NCBI RefSeq assembly: GCF_900104775.1
Contig: NZ_FNSA01000003.1
Location: 3,348,001-3,412,000, forward strand
Direction: 5' to 3'
DNA from: Tsukamurella tyrosinosolvens
GTDB lineage: Bacteria > Actinomycetota > Actinomycetes > Mycobacteriales > Mycobacteriaceae
Length of the DNA stretch: 64,000 bases
Part shown: positions 36,709-47,011 of the stretch, piece after piece
Numbering within the stretch: the first letter of the stretch is position 1
How the letters are laid out: the number at the start of each line of letters is the position of its first letter
Notes under the pieces: generated by a model
Told to the model about the DNA's origin: nothing
Seen by the model: only the letters and a program-made list of their open reading frames with translations
The model's database searches: none
Position numbers and translations under genes: made by a program

Positions 36709-37089
36709 CTAGAACGCCATCGACTGCGCGCGGCGGATCATCTCGCGCGCAGAGTCGGTGTGCAGCAGCTCGGCGGGCGGGGCGCCCAGGTCCTCCTGCG
36801 GCTCGAACAGCCAGCGCAGGATCTCCTCCTCGTCGAAGCCGCCGTCGCGGAGCACGCTGAGCAGCCCGGTGAAGTGCTTGGCGATGGAGAAGCGCCCGTC
36901 GACCTCGCCGAAGAACAGCCGCGGGACGTGGAAGTCGCCGCCGCGCCGGACGGCGATCAGCTGGCGATCGCGCAGCAGCTGCAGCACCTTCGACTGCGAC
37001 ACGCCGAGGCCCTTCGCAACCGTGGCGAGGTTGTACGTGGCGGTGCCTTCGGGCAGCAGATCGTCGCTGAGATAGGGGACGGAGCTCAC
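36709..37089 (-). CDS. Rv2175c-like winged-helix DNA-binding protein
   Basis: Small DNA-binding protein (126 residues from this start) in the family of Rv2175c, a known PknL substrate in M. tuberculosis. The helix-turn-helix is in TYNLATVAKGLGVSQSKVLQLLRDRQLIAVRR, and the C-terminal half contains GLLSVLRDGGFDEEEILRWLFEP and SAREMIRRAQSMAF. GTG 37089 is preferred because -10 TACAGT (37096-37101) stands six bases before it, giving a leaderless mRNA. GTG 37095 or 37128 would lengthen it by 2 or 13 residues. It is divergent from pknL, as in relatives, supporting a kinase-substrate pair. Confidence 0.85.
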   Translation of the reverse strand: MSSVPYLSDDLLPEGTATYNLATVAKGLGVSQSKVLQLLRDRQLIAVRRGGDFHVPRLFFGEVDGRFSIAKHFTGLLSVLRDGGFDEEEILRWLFEPQEDLGAPPAELLHTDSAREMIRRAQSMAF

Positions 37090-37187
37090 CGTCACACTGT
37101 ACCGAGGCCGCGGATTCGGCCCTTCCACCCCCGGGGTCGCTAGGCTGAACTGTCGACACCCGCACTCATCGAGAGGACCCGGAGAAG

Positions 37188-39398
37188 GTGAACACCCCGC
37201 GCGACCGGCTGATCGGTGCCCGCATCGAGGGCCGCTACCGCATCGATGCGGTGATCGCGCGCGGCGGCATGTCCACCGTGTACATGGGTCTCGACCTGCG
37301 GCTCGACCGGCCCATCGCGATCAAGGTGATGGACCCGAAGTACGCGGCCGACGCCCAGTTCGTCTCCCGCTTCGAGTTCGAGGCCCGCGCCGTCGCCAAG
37401 CTCAAGGACCCCGGCCTCGTCGCCGTCTACGACCAGGGCGTCGACGGTGAGCTGGCCTTCCTCGTGATGGAGCTGGTCACCGGCGGCACGCTGCGCGAGC
37501 TGCTCGGCGAGCGCGGCCCGATGCCGCCGCACGCGGTGGCCGCCGTCATGGGCCCCGTGCTCACCGCGCTGGGCACCGCGCACCGCGCCGGCCTGGTGCA
37601 CCGCGACGTGAAGCCCGAGAACGTCCTCATCTCCGACGGCGGCGAGGTCAAGGTCGCCGATTTCGGCCTCGTCCGCGCCATCGCGGCGGCGTCGGTGACC
37701 AGTTCGTCGGTGATCCTCGGCACGGCCGCCTACCTCTCGCCCGAGCAGGTGGAATCCGGCAACGCCGACGCCCGCTCCGACGTCTACTCCAGCGGCATCC
37801 TCGTCTACGAGCTGCTCACCGGCCAGGTGCCCTTCACCGGCGACACCGCGATCTCGCTGGCCTACCAGCGCCTGCACAACGACGTCCCGCGGCCCGGCGC
37901 CGCCATCGCCGGCGTGCCGCCGGAGTTCGACGAGTTCGTCGCCCGCGCCACCGACCGCGACCCGGCGCGCCGCTACGCCGACGGCTTCGCGATGGCCGAG
38001 GCGCTGAGCGCCATCGCCGAGGACCTCGACCTGCCACCGTTCACGGTGCCCGCGCCCCAGTCGAGCGCGGAGCAGCGCGCCGCGGCCGCCATGTACGCGC
38101 AGCGCGGCGAGCCGCTGATCCCCGCCGCGGCGGAGCCCACCGGCGCGCTCATGCCCGGCCAGCCGTTGCCGGGCGCGAACCGGCCCGGACAGGCGGTGCC
38201 GGGCGCCCCGCCCGCGACACCGGCGCCGACCCTCGCGCAGCCCGCCGTGCCGCCCACCCCGGTCCAGCACACCCGCGCCGAGACCATGCACGAGCCGCTG
38301 CCGCCCGAGACCGCGGCACAGCCGTGGACACCGCCCCGGAAGAACCGCGCGAAGTCGTGGATCATCGTCGCGCTCATCGCCGTGGTCTCGCTGCTCCTCG
38401 CCTTCGGCGGCTGGTGGCTGGCGTCCGGGCAGTACACGACGGTCCCCAACGTGACCGGCATGGACCGCCCCGCGGCGGAGAAGACCATCAAGGACGCCGG
38501 CCTCGACGTCGAGCTGGCGGGCAGTTACAGCAACGACATCACCGAGGACACGATCACCCGCCTCGACCCGTCGGCCGGCAGCCGGATCAGCAGGTTCGGC
38601 ACCGTCACCATCGAGTACTCCCGGGGGCGGCCCACGGTCCCCCAGTTCCGCCCCGGCGACAGCCCGGAGAACGTCGAGAAGCAGCTGCGCGACAACGGCC
38701 TCGTGCCCAAGCGCGGCCCGGCGCAGTTCAGCCGCGACATCGCGCAGGGCGGCGTCATCGGCCTCTCGCCCACGCCGGGCACGCGCGTTTCCGTCGGCGC
38801 GACGGTGACCGTCGTCGCCTCCGCCGGCAACGAACCCGTCGACATCCCCGACGTGCGCGGCCGGACCCCCGACGAGGCCACGGCGCTGCTGCGGGCGGCC
38901 GGCCTGACGGTGAAGGAGACCACGCAGCAGTTCGACTCCGGGACCGAGGCCGGGAAGGTCTTCGGCACCGACCCGTCGGGCCAGGTGAACAAGGGCGGCA
39001 GCGTGACGCTGCTCGTCTCGAACGCTCTGACGGTGCCGGACGTGACCGGCAAGACGGCGGCCGAGGCGCAGCAGCTGCTGCAGCGCGCGGGCCTCGTCGC
39101 CGAGCTCACGGGCGAGACCGGCTCGGGCTCCGTGGTCACCTCGACGAGCCCGTCCGCGGGCGGCCGCGTCGACCCCGCGAACAAGCGCGTCACCGTCACG
39201 ATGGCCTCCCGGGTCACGGTCCCGTCGGTCACCGGGATGAACGTCGGGCAGGCCCGCTCCGTACTGCGCGACGCCGGGCTACAGGTGAAGGTCAACGGCA
39301 TCTTCGCCTCGGACAAGTCGCAGGTCATCTGGCAGGACCCAGGCGGCGGCACGCGCGTGCAGGCCGGGTCGACGGTGACCGTCACGGCCCTGCCGTGA
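37188..39398 (+). CDS. pknL: Ser/Thr protein kinase PknL with five PASTA domains
   Basis: Membrane receptor kinase (736 residues). The kinase domain (about 15-280) has the Gly loop ARGGMSTVYMG, the ATP lysine AIKVM, catalytic HRDVKPEN, DFGLVR and an activation loop SVTSSSVILGTAAYLSPEQ. A Pro-rich juxtamembrane linker (about 290-385) leads to one helix (about 390-412). Five extracellular PASTA repeats follow, starting PNVTGMD, PQFRPGD, PDVRGRT, PDVTGKT and PSVTGMN. M. tuberculosis PknL lacks PASTA domains, while corynebacterial PknL has them. PASTA repeats bind muropeptides or lipid II. GTG 37188 has GGAGAAG just upstream; -10 TAGGCT is at 37141-37146. Confidence 0.96.
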   Translation: MNTPRDRLIGARIEGRYRIDAVIARGGMSTVYMGLDLRLDRPIAIKVMDPKYAADAQFVSRFEFEARAVAKLKDPGLVAVYDQGVDGELAFLVMELVTGGTLRELLGERGPMPPHAVAAVMGPVLTALGTAHRAGLVHRDVKPENVLISDGGEVKVADFGLVRAIAAASVTSSSVILGTAAYLSPEQVESGNADARSDVYSSGILVYELLTGQVPFTGDTAISLAYQRLHNDVPRPGAAIAGVPPEFDEFVARATDRDPARRYADGFAMAEALSAIAEDLDLPPFTVPAPQSSAEQRAAAAMYAQRGEPLIPAAAEPTGALMPGQPLPGANRPGQAVPGAPPATPAPTLAQPAVPPTPVQHTRAETMHEPLPPETAAQPWTPPRKNRAKSWIIVALIAVVSLLLAFGGWWLASGQYTTVPNVTGMDRPAAEKTIKDAGLDVELAGSYSNDITEDTITRLDPSAGSRISRFGTVTIEYSRGRPTVPQFRPGDSPENVEKQLRDNGLVPKRGPAQFSRDIAQGGVIGLSPTPGTRVSVGATVTVVASAGNEPVDIPDVRGRTPDEATALLRAAGLTVKETTQQFDSGTEAGKVFGTDPSGQVNKGGSVTLLVSNALTVPDVTGKTAAEAQQLLQRAGLVAELTGETGSGSVVTSTSPSAGGRVDPANKRVTVTMASRVTVPSVTGMNVGQARSVLRDAGLQVKVNGIFASDKSQVIWQDPGGGTRVQAGSTVTVTALP

Positions 39399-39414
39399 CG
39401 CACGGGGACCGTCG

Positions 39415-40182
39415 ATGAGCAGCCCCGCACCGTTCGAACCCGGCTACGTGCCGGACGCCGCGACGCTCGCGCAGGCGCGGCGCATGCGCGACGAGCTGAC
39501 CCGCTTCCTCATGGAGTACCAGTTCGCGGTGAAGGAGGTGCTCACCAAGGTCACGATCCTCCGCGAGGAGTTCCTGCAGCTGCACCGGTACAACCCGATC
39601 GAGCACGTCACCTCGCGGATCAAGAAGCCCGAGAGCATCGTCAAGAAGGTCGCCCGCCGCGGCATCGCGCCGGAACTGCCGCTGATCCGCGAGGCGATCA
39701 CCGACATCGCGGGCATCCGGATCACGTGCAGCTTCATCGCCGACACCTACCGGATCCTGGACACCATCACCGCGCAGGACGACGTCCGCGTCGTCGTGGT
39801 CAAGGACTACATCGCCGAGCCGAAGCCCAACGGCTACAAGAGCCTGCACGCGATCGTCGAGATCCCCGTCTTCCTCTCCACCGGCCCGGTGCACGTGCCC
39901 GTGGAACTGCAGATCCGCACCATCGCCATGGACTTCTGGGCCAGCCTGGAGCACAAGATCTTCTACAAGTACGACGGTGCCGTCCCCACCCACCTGCTGG
40001 ACGAGCTCTCGGCGGCCGCGGCCGTCGCCGAGCAGCTGGACCGGCGGATGGAACAGCTGCACACGCAGGTGCACGGGGAGCACGACGCGGAGGCCGCCCG
40101 CGACCGCGACGCCGCGGAGACCGAGCTCGCCGGCGACGAACTGCTCGGCCGCCTGCTCAAGCTCGCCCAGCGCGCGGACTGA
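39415..40182 (+). CDS. small alarmone synthetase (RelA/SpoT synthetase domain, YjbM/YwaC type)
   Basis: A 255-residue (p)ppGpp synthetase of the single-domain type. The synthetase region includes ITDIAGIRITCSFIADTYRI, VVVVKDYIAEPKPNGYKSLH (G-loop) and VELQIRTIAMDFWASLEHKI. The HD hydrolase, TGS and ACT domains of full-length Rel are absent. A C-terminal helical tail rich in Glu/Arg/Ala probably mediates oligomerisation, as in RelQ/RelP. It lies 16 bases after pknL and may be cotranscribed, which would link envelope sensing to stringent signalling (inference). ATG 39415 is used. Confidence 0.93.
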   Translation: MSSPAPFEPGYVPDAATLAQARRMRDELTRFLMEYQFAVKEVLTKVTILREEFLQLHRYNPIEHVTSRIKKPESIVKKVARRGIAPELPLIREAITDIAGIRITCSFIADTYRILDTITAQDDVRVVVVKDYIAEPKPNGYKSLHAIVEIPVFLSTGPVHVPVELQIRTIAMDFWASLEHKIFYKYDGAVPTHLLDELSAAAAVAEQLDRRMEQLHTQVHGEHDAEAARDRDAAETELAGDELLGRLLKLAQRAD

Positions 40183-40222
40183 TCCCCGGCGGGGCCCCGG
40201 CGGGCGGGATAGCCTGGGCCCC

Positions 40223-41332
40223 ATGGACCGGACCTCCGTTCTCACCCGCGCGGTCGCCCTCGCCGCGATCGGCGCGATCACCCTCGCCGGCTGCACGTCG
40301 AACTCCTCCGACGGTGCGCCGGCCTCCCCCGCGGCCTCCTCCTCCGCGGCCGCCCGCGGCGTCGCCGCACAGGTCGCGACGCTGCTCGCGGAGGCCAAGG
40401 ACGCCTTCGACAACCCCACCCGCACGTCCACCGCGGGCAACACCGACAAGACCGTCGACAACATGGCCGTCGTCGAGCAGAAGCTGCTGGAGGCCTCCGC
40501 GCTCGCGCCGTACCGGGCCGACCTGCTGTTCAGCGCGGCGTCGGCGCGGATCGCGCAGAAGAACGTGCCCGGCGCCGTGGAGCTCTACCGCAAGGTCCTC
40601 ACCTTCGCGCCCGATGACGACGATGCGCACACCTACCTGGCGGCGTGGAACCGCTTCCTCGGGGACGCGGCCGGCTCGGCCGCGGAGGTCGAGCAGCTGC
40701 GCCGGGTCGCGCCCGACCGGGTACCGGAGGTCGAGGCGCTGTTCGCCGCGATCGACGGTGCCGTGCGCACCCCGATCACCGACGTCGCGCCACGGATCGC
40801 CCCGCCGGCCACCGGCATCGTCGTACTCGGCTACGCGCTGAAGAAGGACGGAACGATGGACGCGCCGCTGATCCAGCGCCTGGAGAAGACCCTGGATGTC
40901 GCGCGCGCCCTGCCCGCGGCGCCGATCGTGGTGACCGGCGGCGTGGAGCAGGCCGGCAGGACCGAGGGCGCGCTGATGAAGAACTGGCTCGTGGAGCGGG
41001 GCGTCGACGCCGCGCGGATCACCGACGAGAACTTCGCGCGCACGACCGTCGAGAACGCGCTGTACAGCTCGTACGTCCTCGCCACGAAGCGGGTCGAGCA
41101 CGCGATCGTGGTGAGCTCCGCGAGCCACGTGCGGCGCGGCGCCGTCGACCTGATGCTGGCGGCGCGGGAGAACCTGCCCGCGACGTTCACGGTGAGTTCC
41201 GTGGCGGCCGTGGACAAGCCGCTCGCCGAGCTGGCGACGCCCTCCACGGACGAGCTGCGCAGCATCTACCGCGACGCCCTGAGCACGATCGGCCTGTGGA
41301 GCTACCGCAGCGCGCCGCTGCTGCAGCGCTGA
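40223..41332 (+). CDS. lipoprotein with TPR-like region and DUF218 (YdcF/ElyC-type) domain
   Basis: A 369-residue predicted lipoprotein. The lipobox ITLAGC puts Cys near residue 24. A helical TPR-like region follows (about 50-175), containing SALAPYRADLLFSAASARIA and NVPGAVELYRKVLTFAPDDD. The C-terminal DUF218 domain includes GIVVLGYALKKDG, PIVVTGGVEQAGRTEG and ENALYSSYVLATKR. DUF218 proteins such as ElyC and SanA affect envelope integrity; the biochemical activity is not established. -10 TAGCCT (40210-40215) is seven bases before ATG, so it is predicted leaderless. It converges on the acyl-CoA synthetase gene with two bases between. Confidence 0.88.
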   Translation: MDRTSVLTRAVALAAIGAITLAGCTSNSSDGAPASPAASSSAAARGVAAQVATLLAEAKDAFDNPTRTSTAGNTDKTVDNMAVVEQKLLEASALAPYRADLLFSAASARIAQKNVPGAVELYRKVLTFAPDDDDAHTYLAAWNRFLGDAAGSAAEVEQLRRVAPDRVPEVEALFAAIDGAVRTPITDVAPRIAPPATGIVVLGYALKKDGTMDAPLIQRLEKTLDVARALPAAPIVVTGGVEQAGRTEGALMKNWLVERGVDAARITDENFARTTVENALYSSYVLATKRVEHAIVVSSASHVRRGAVDLMLAARENLPATFTVSSVAAVDKPLAELATPSTDELRSIYRDALSTIGLWSYRSAPLLQR

Positions 41333-41334
41333 GG

Positions 41335-43209
41335 CTAGCCGCGGAGCACGCCGCGCAGGTCGTCGAGGACGGCCGGGTTCTCGATGGTCGACGGGACCGC
41401 CTCGTCGCGGCCCTCCGCGATGGCGCGCATGCTGCGCCGCAGGATCTTCCCGGACCGGGTCTTCGGCAGCGCCGCGACGATCGCGACCTCCTTGAGCGCG
41501 GCGACGGCACCGATCGTCTCGCGCACCTGCTGCACGATCTCCGCGCGCACCGCGTCGTGGTCCCAGTCGCCGCCGGCCTTGAGCGCCACCAACGCCCGCG
41601 GCAGCTGCCCCTTGAGCTGGTCCGCCACGCCGATCACTGCGCACTCCGCGACCGCCGGGTGCCCGGCGATGGCGGCCTCCAGCGCGCCGGTCGAGAGCCG
41701 ATGCCCGGCCACGTTGATCACGTCGTCCGTGCGGCCCATGACGAACAGGTAGCCGTCGTCGTCGAGGTAGCCGCCGTCGCCCGTGAGGTAGTTGCCCGGG
41801 AACGTGCTCAGGTAGGAGTCGATGTAGCGCTGGTCGGCGCCCCACAGCGTCGGCAGCGTGCCGGGCGGCAGCGGCAGCGAGATCACCACCGCGCCTTCGG
41901 CGCCCGCGGGCACGTCCTGCCCGGCGTCGTCGACGATCCGCACCCCGAACCCGGGCACCGGCACCGTGGCGCTGCCGGGTTTGACCGGCATCGGCTCCAC
42001 GCCCCGCAGGTTGGCCGCGATGGGCCAGCCCGTCTCCGTCTGCCACCAGTGGTCGATCACCGGCACGCCGAGCTTCGCCGCCGCCCACTCGTAGGTGTCC
42101 GGGTCGAGCCGTTCCCCCGCCATGAACAGGGTGCGCAGACTGGAGACGTCGGAGCGGGTGAGGAATTCGGCGTCCGGGTCCTCCTTGCGGATGGCGCGCA
42201 GCGCCGTCGGCGCGGTGAACAGATTGCTCACGCCGTGCCGCTCGATCACCCGCCAGAAGGCGCCCGCATCCGGGGTGCCGACCGGCTTGCCCTCGTAGAC
42301 CACCGTCGTGGCACCGATCAGCAACGGCGCGTAGACGATGTAGCTGTGGCCCACGACCCAGCCCACGTCCGAGGCCGTCCACCACACCTCGCCCGGGTGC
42401 GCATCGTAGATCGCCCGCATCGAGTAGGCCAGCGCCACGGCGTGACCGCCGTTGTCGCGCACCACGCCCTTCGGCTTCCCCGTGGTTCCGGAGGTGTAGA
42501 GGATGTAGAGCGGGTCCGTGGCCTTCACGGCGACCGGGTCGGCGGGCCGCGCCGCCGCCTCCGCCGCGGCCCAATCGTGGTCGCGCGGGCCCAGTTCCGC
42601 CGTCAGCTGCGGGCGCTGCCACACCACCACCGCGTCCGGCTTCGCCGTCGCCGCGTCGATCGCCGCGTGCACGATCGGCAGGTACGGCAGCACCTTGCTG
42701 CCCTCGAGCCCGCACGACGCGGTGACGATGGCCTTCGGCTGCGCGTCGTCGAGCCGGGCCGCGAGCTCCGGCGCCGCGAAGCCGCCGAACACCACCGAGT
42801 GGACCGCCCCGATCCGCGCGCACGCCAGCATCGCGACCACGGCCTCGGTGATCATCGGCAGGTAGACCACCACGCGGTCACCCTTGCCCACCCCGAGACC
42901 GCTGAGCACGCCCGCGAACTTCGCGACCCGCTCCAACAGCTGCGCGTACGTGAGGGTCCGCACCTCACCCGTGATCGCCGAGTCGTGGATCACCGCCGGC
43001 TGATCGCCCCGCCCCGCCGCGACATGCCGGTCCACCGCGTTCACACACGTGTTCAGCTCCGCGTCCGGGAACCAGCGGTACAGCGGCGCGTCCGCACCGT
43101 CGAGGATCCGCGTGGGCGGGTTGATCCAGTCGATCGCGGCGGCCTGCTCGGCCCAGAACCCCTCCGGATCGGACATGCTGCGCTGGTACTCGTCGGCGTA
43201 GGCACCCAT
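41335..43209 (-). CDS. prpE: propionyl-CoA/acyl-CoA synthetase (PrpE-like)
   Basis: AMP-forming synthetase (624 residues) of the acetyl/propionyl-CoA synthetase branch. The opening FWAEQAAAIDWINPPTRILD and YRWFPDAELNTCVNAVDRHV are typical of this branch. Motifs are YILYTSGTTGKPKGVV (P-loop), WWTASDVGWVVGHSYIVYAP, DHWWQTETGWPIA, YLFVMGRTDDVINVAGHRLS and the catalytic lysine in KTRSGKILRR. PrpE is favoured over AcsA by length and sequence feel, but acetate cannot be excluded. Start ATG 43209. It is a lone gene between two plus-strand genes; it could supply propionyl-CoA for methyl-branched lipids. Confidence 0.88.
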   Translation of the reverse strand: MGAYADEYQRSMSDPEGFWAEQAAAIDWINPPTRILDGADAPLYRWFPDAELNTCVNAVDRHVAAGRGDQPAVIHDSAITGEVRTLTYAQLLERVAKFAGVLSGLGVGKGDRVVVYLPMITEAVVAMLACARIGAVHSVVFGGFAAPELAARLDDAQPKAIVTASCGLEGSKVLPYLPIVHAAIDAATAKPDAVVVWQRPQLTAELGPRDHDWAAAEAAARPADPVAVKATDPLYILYTSGTTGKPKGVVRDNGGHAVALAYSMRAIYDAHPGEVWWTASDVGWVVGHSYIVYAPLLIGATTVVYEGKPVGTPDAGAFWRVIERHGVSNLFTAPTALRAIRKEDPDAEFLTRSDVSSLRTLFMAGERLDPDTYEWAAAKLGVPVIDHWWQTETGWPIAANLRGVEPMPVKPGSATVPVPGFGVRIVDDAGQDVPAGAEGAVVISLPLPPGTLPTLWGADQRYIDSYLSTFPGNYLTGDGGYLDDDGYLFVMGRTDDVINVAGHRLSTGALEAAIAGHPAVAECAVIGVADQLKGQLPRALVALKAGGDWDHDAVRAEIVQQVRETIGAVAALKEVAIVAALPKTRSGKILRRSMRAIAEGRDEAVPSTIENPAVLDDLRGVLRG

Positions 43210-43356
43210 AGGGGCATGGTCCCAGGACGCCGATGTCGCGGTGGGCGATTCGGTCGATTGTGGTCCGCGTCATCGGGAAGCCGGGCACTCCGCGCGGCGC
43301 CTTGTTAGCCTCCGGACGACCGCACCTGCGGGCCGGTACGGCGGACGGGAGTCGCG

Positions 43357-44313
43357 ATGACGGAGACGAACGGCGCGCGACGGCGCTGCGCCCTGGACAC
43401 CATGCCCGCCGAGGACCGGCGGGCGATCGAGGAGTCGAACTCCGTGCGGTCGCTGCTCATCATCCGGTTCTACGGCGGCGCCGTGGGGCTGCTGCTTCCG
43501 TTCGCGCTCATCGCGGTCGACTTCGCCACGTCCGGCGAGTACTGCGTGCGGGTGCGCGATTCGCTCAGCGTCTACTACCACTCCGGGGCCCGGGACATCT
43601 TCGTCATCGGCCTCGGCATCGTCGGTTTCCTGCTGTTCTCCTACAAGCTCAACCGGCGATCGGCCGCGAACGCGCTGAGCACCGTCGCCGGTGTCGCGGC
43701 GATCGCCGTCGCCGCCTTCCCCACCCGGCTGCCCGGCCCGATCCCCGCGGGCGAGTGCGGTGCCGGCGCGGCGCCGCCGGTCGCGACGCCTCTCCAACTC
43801 GCCTTCGGCGCGGACAGGACCGCCCTCGTCCACGCGATCGCGGCGCTCGTGGTGTTCACGATGTTCGCGCTCATGTGCGTCACCACGGCGGTGCACGACC
43901 GGAGGAACCCCTTCCTGCGGCCGGCCATCGCCCCGCCGGGCAGCGGGCGGGTCCGGAGCCTCCTCGCGCAGGTGTCCAACCGGGCCGGGTGGCGGTTCCA
44001 CCTCGCGTGCGCGGCGACGATCGTGGCCGTCAGCGCGCTGTGCCTGCTCGCGGCGCGCACCGGCGCGACGCTGCCGCTCCACCTCGGCCCGCTCTGGGTG
44101 GCCGAGGTCGTCGGCATCCTGGCGTTCTCGGCCTCGTGGTTCGTCAAGGGCCTCGACGACATGTTCTTCCGCCGCGAGCCGTGGTCGCAGCGGGAGCTGT
44201 CCGACATCCGGATGGGCGTCGCGCGGGGCGACGCCCTCTCGCTCGTGCCCTGCGGCGACGACGGCTCCCCCTCCGTCACTGAAGGCGCGCGGGAGCTCCG
44301 CTACACGGTGTGA
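43357..44313 (+). CDS. polytopic membrane protein of unknown function
   Basis: A 318-residue membrane protein with about six or seven helices (near 35-55, 78-95, 105-122, 155-178, 212-232 and 242-262). A conserved-looking loop DSLSVYYHSGARDIFVIGL lies between helices one and two; the S-S-YYH-ARD-FV pattern recurs in uncharacterised bacterial membrane proteins related to DUF998. Its His and Asp/Arg near the membrane edge could be catalytic, but this is speculative. TAGCCT (43307-43312) may be its -10. It runs convergent to aroG and their ends abut. Confidence 0.75.
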   Translation: MTETNGARRRCALDTMPAEDRRAIEESNSVRSLLIIRFYGGAVGLLLPFALIAVDFATSGEYCVRVRDSLSVYYHSGARDIFVIGLGIVGFLLFSYKLNRRSAANALSTVAGVAAIAVAAFPTRLPGPIPAGECGAGAAPPVATPLQLAFGADRTALVHAIAALVVFTMFALMCVTTAVHDRRNPFLRPAIAPPGSGRVRSLLAQVSNRAGWRFHLACAATIVAVSALCLLAARTGATLPLHLGPLWVAEVVGILAFSASWFVKGLDDMFFRREPWSQRELSDIRMGVARGDALSLVPCGDDGSPSVTEGARELRYTV

Positions 44314-45738
<1,425 letters not shown>

Positions 45739-46215
45739 CTATCCGCCCGTGATCGCCCGGTACTTCGCGAGGTTGTGGCGCGCGTCGGCGAGCGCGTCGT
45801 GGGCGTCCGACGGTGCCGGGGGCAGGTGCGGCCGGCCCCGCTCGTCCCACAACTGCTTCAGCTCGCGGGTGAACCGCGGCATGGACCGCGGCAGCGCCGT
45901 CATCGGGCCCCACAGCTGGCAGAGCGCGACGTGATCGTAGGCGGCGACCCATGCCCACAGCTCGATGTCGCCCGGCCCGGCGGTGAGGAAGTCGAGGATC
46001 CCGTCGCGGATCGCGGCGCGCGACTGCCAGGTCTTACTCGCCGGGGGCGGCAGCTTGGGCAGCACGTTCGCGCGCACCCACGGCCCGGCCCGCTCCGGAT
46101 CGAACTCGGTGGAGACGGCGTAGTACTCGCGCCCGTCCTCGCCGACGATGCCGATCGAGACCAGGTCTATGACCCTGCCGTCCTCAATGAATTCCAGGTC
46201 ATAGAAGTAGCGCAT
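45739..46215 (-). CDS. 3'-5' exoribonuclease, DEDDh type (Rv2179c-like)
   Basis: Small exonuclease (158 residues) of the Rv2179c family, RNase T-like enzymes that trim short 3' overhangs. The first acidic motif is RYFYDLEFIEDG at the extreme N-terminus, the second is LWAWVAAYDHVAL and the third with its histidine is PSDAHDALADARHN. The gene follows plsC by 11 bases. TAGCCT (46224-46229) eight bases before ATG suggests a nearly leaderless internal promoter. In M. tuberculosis Rv2180c and mptC lie between this gene and plsC; they are absent here. Confidence 0.9.
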   Translation of the reverse strand: MRYFYDLEFIEDGRVIDLVSIGIVGEDGREYYAVSTEFDPERAGPWVRANVLPKLPPPASKTWQSRAAIRDGILDFLTAGPGDIELWAWVAAYDHVALCQLWGPMTALPRSMPRFTRELKQLWDERGRPHLPPAPSDAHDALADARHNLAKYRAITGG

Positions 46216-46226
46216 GGGCAGTCAGG

Positions 46227-46937
46227 CTACGCGGCGCCGGCCTCGCGATCCTCGCCCGGGACGACCACGCCGTCCTTGACGTCCTGCGCGTAGACGTCCA
46301 CGTACGCCTGGCCGGAGAGCTTCATCAGCTCGTACATGACCTCGTCGGTGATGGCGCGTTCGATGAACCGGTTGCCGGACATCCCCTCGAACCGGGAGAA
46401 GTCGAGCGGCTTCCCGATGCGGATCTGCACCTTCGTCGGGTGCGGCAGGGTGGAACCGGGCGGGTTGAACTTCTCGGTGTCCACCATCGCGACGGGGATG
46501 ATCGGGGCGCCGGTGTCCAGCGCCATGCGGGCCATGCCCGTCTTGCCCTTGTAGAGCCGGCCGTCGGGGCTGCGGGTGCCCTCGGGGTACAGCCCGAGGA
46601 GCTGCCCGTCCTGGAGCGCGCCGACTCCGGCGTCGAGCGCGTCCTGCGCCGCGCTCGCGCTGCCGCGCTTGATCGGGATGCAGCCCACTGAGGAGAAGAA
46701 CCACTTCTTGAACGCGCCCTTGAGGCCCTTCCCGGTGAAGTACTCGTTCTTGGCGAGGAACTTGATGGGCCGGGGCACCATGAGCGGCAGGAAGAACGAG
46801 TCCATCACCGCGAGATGGTTGCTCGCGAGGATCGCCGCGCCGTCCTTCGGCAGGTTCTCGACGCCGACCACGCGCGGGCGTCCCAGGAGTCGCAGCACGG
46901 GTCCGATCAGAACCCACTTGAAGACCATCCACCACAT
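46227..46937 (-). CDS. plsC: 1-acylglycerol-3-phosphate O-acyltransferase (PlsC family)
   Basis: Membrane-associated acyltransferase (236 residues) making phosphatidate, precursor of PIMs and other phospholipids. The start MWWMVFKWVLIGPVLRLLG is a membrane-binding segment. The catalytic block I is ASNHLAVMDSFF (NHxxxxD), block II is IPIKRG and block III is LGLYPEGTRSPDG. Block IV is PIIPVAMVDT. ATG 46937 is chosen because CAGGAG lies just upstream; the frame runs 14 codons further without a ribosome site. It corresponds to Rv2182c. Confidence 0.93.
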   Translation of the reverse strand: MWWMVFKWVLIGPVLRLLGRPRVVGVENLPKDGAAILASNHLAVMDSFFLPLMVPRPIKFLAKNEYFTGKGLKGAFKKWFFSSVGCIPIKRGSASAAQDALDAGVGALQDGQLLGLYPEGTRSPDGRLYKGKTGMARMALDTGAPIIPVAMVDTEKFNPPGSTLPHPTKVQIRIGKPLDFSRFEGMSGNRFIERAITDEVMYELMKLSGQAYVDVYAQDVKDGVVVPGEDREAGAA

Positions 46938-47011
46938 GTGACCTGCTCCTGATACCCGACCCGACGTGCTGCGCCTCACTCTACCGACGGCGCGCGGCGC
47001 GCGCCGGGCGA

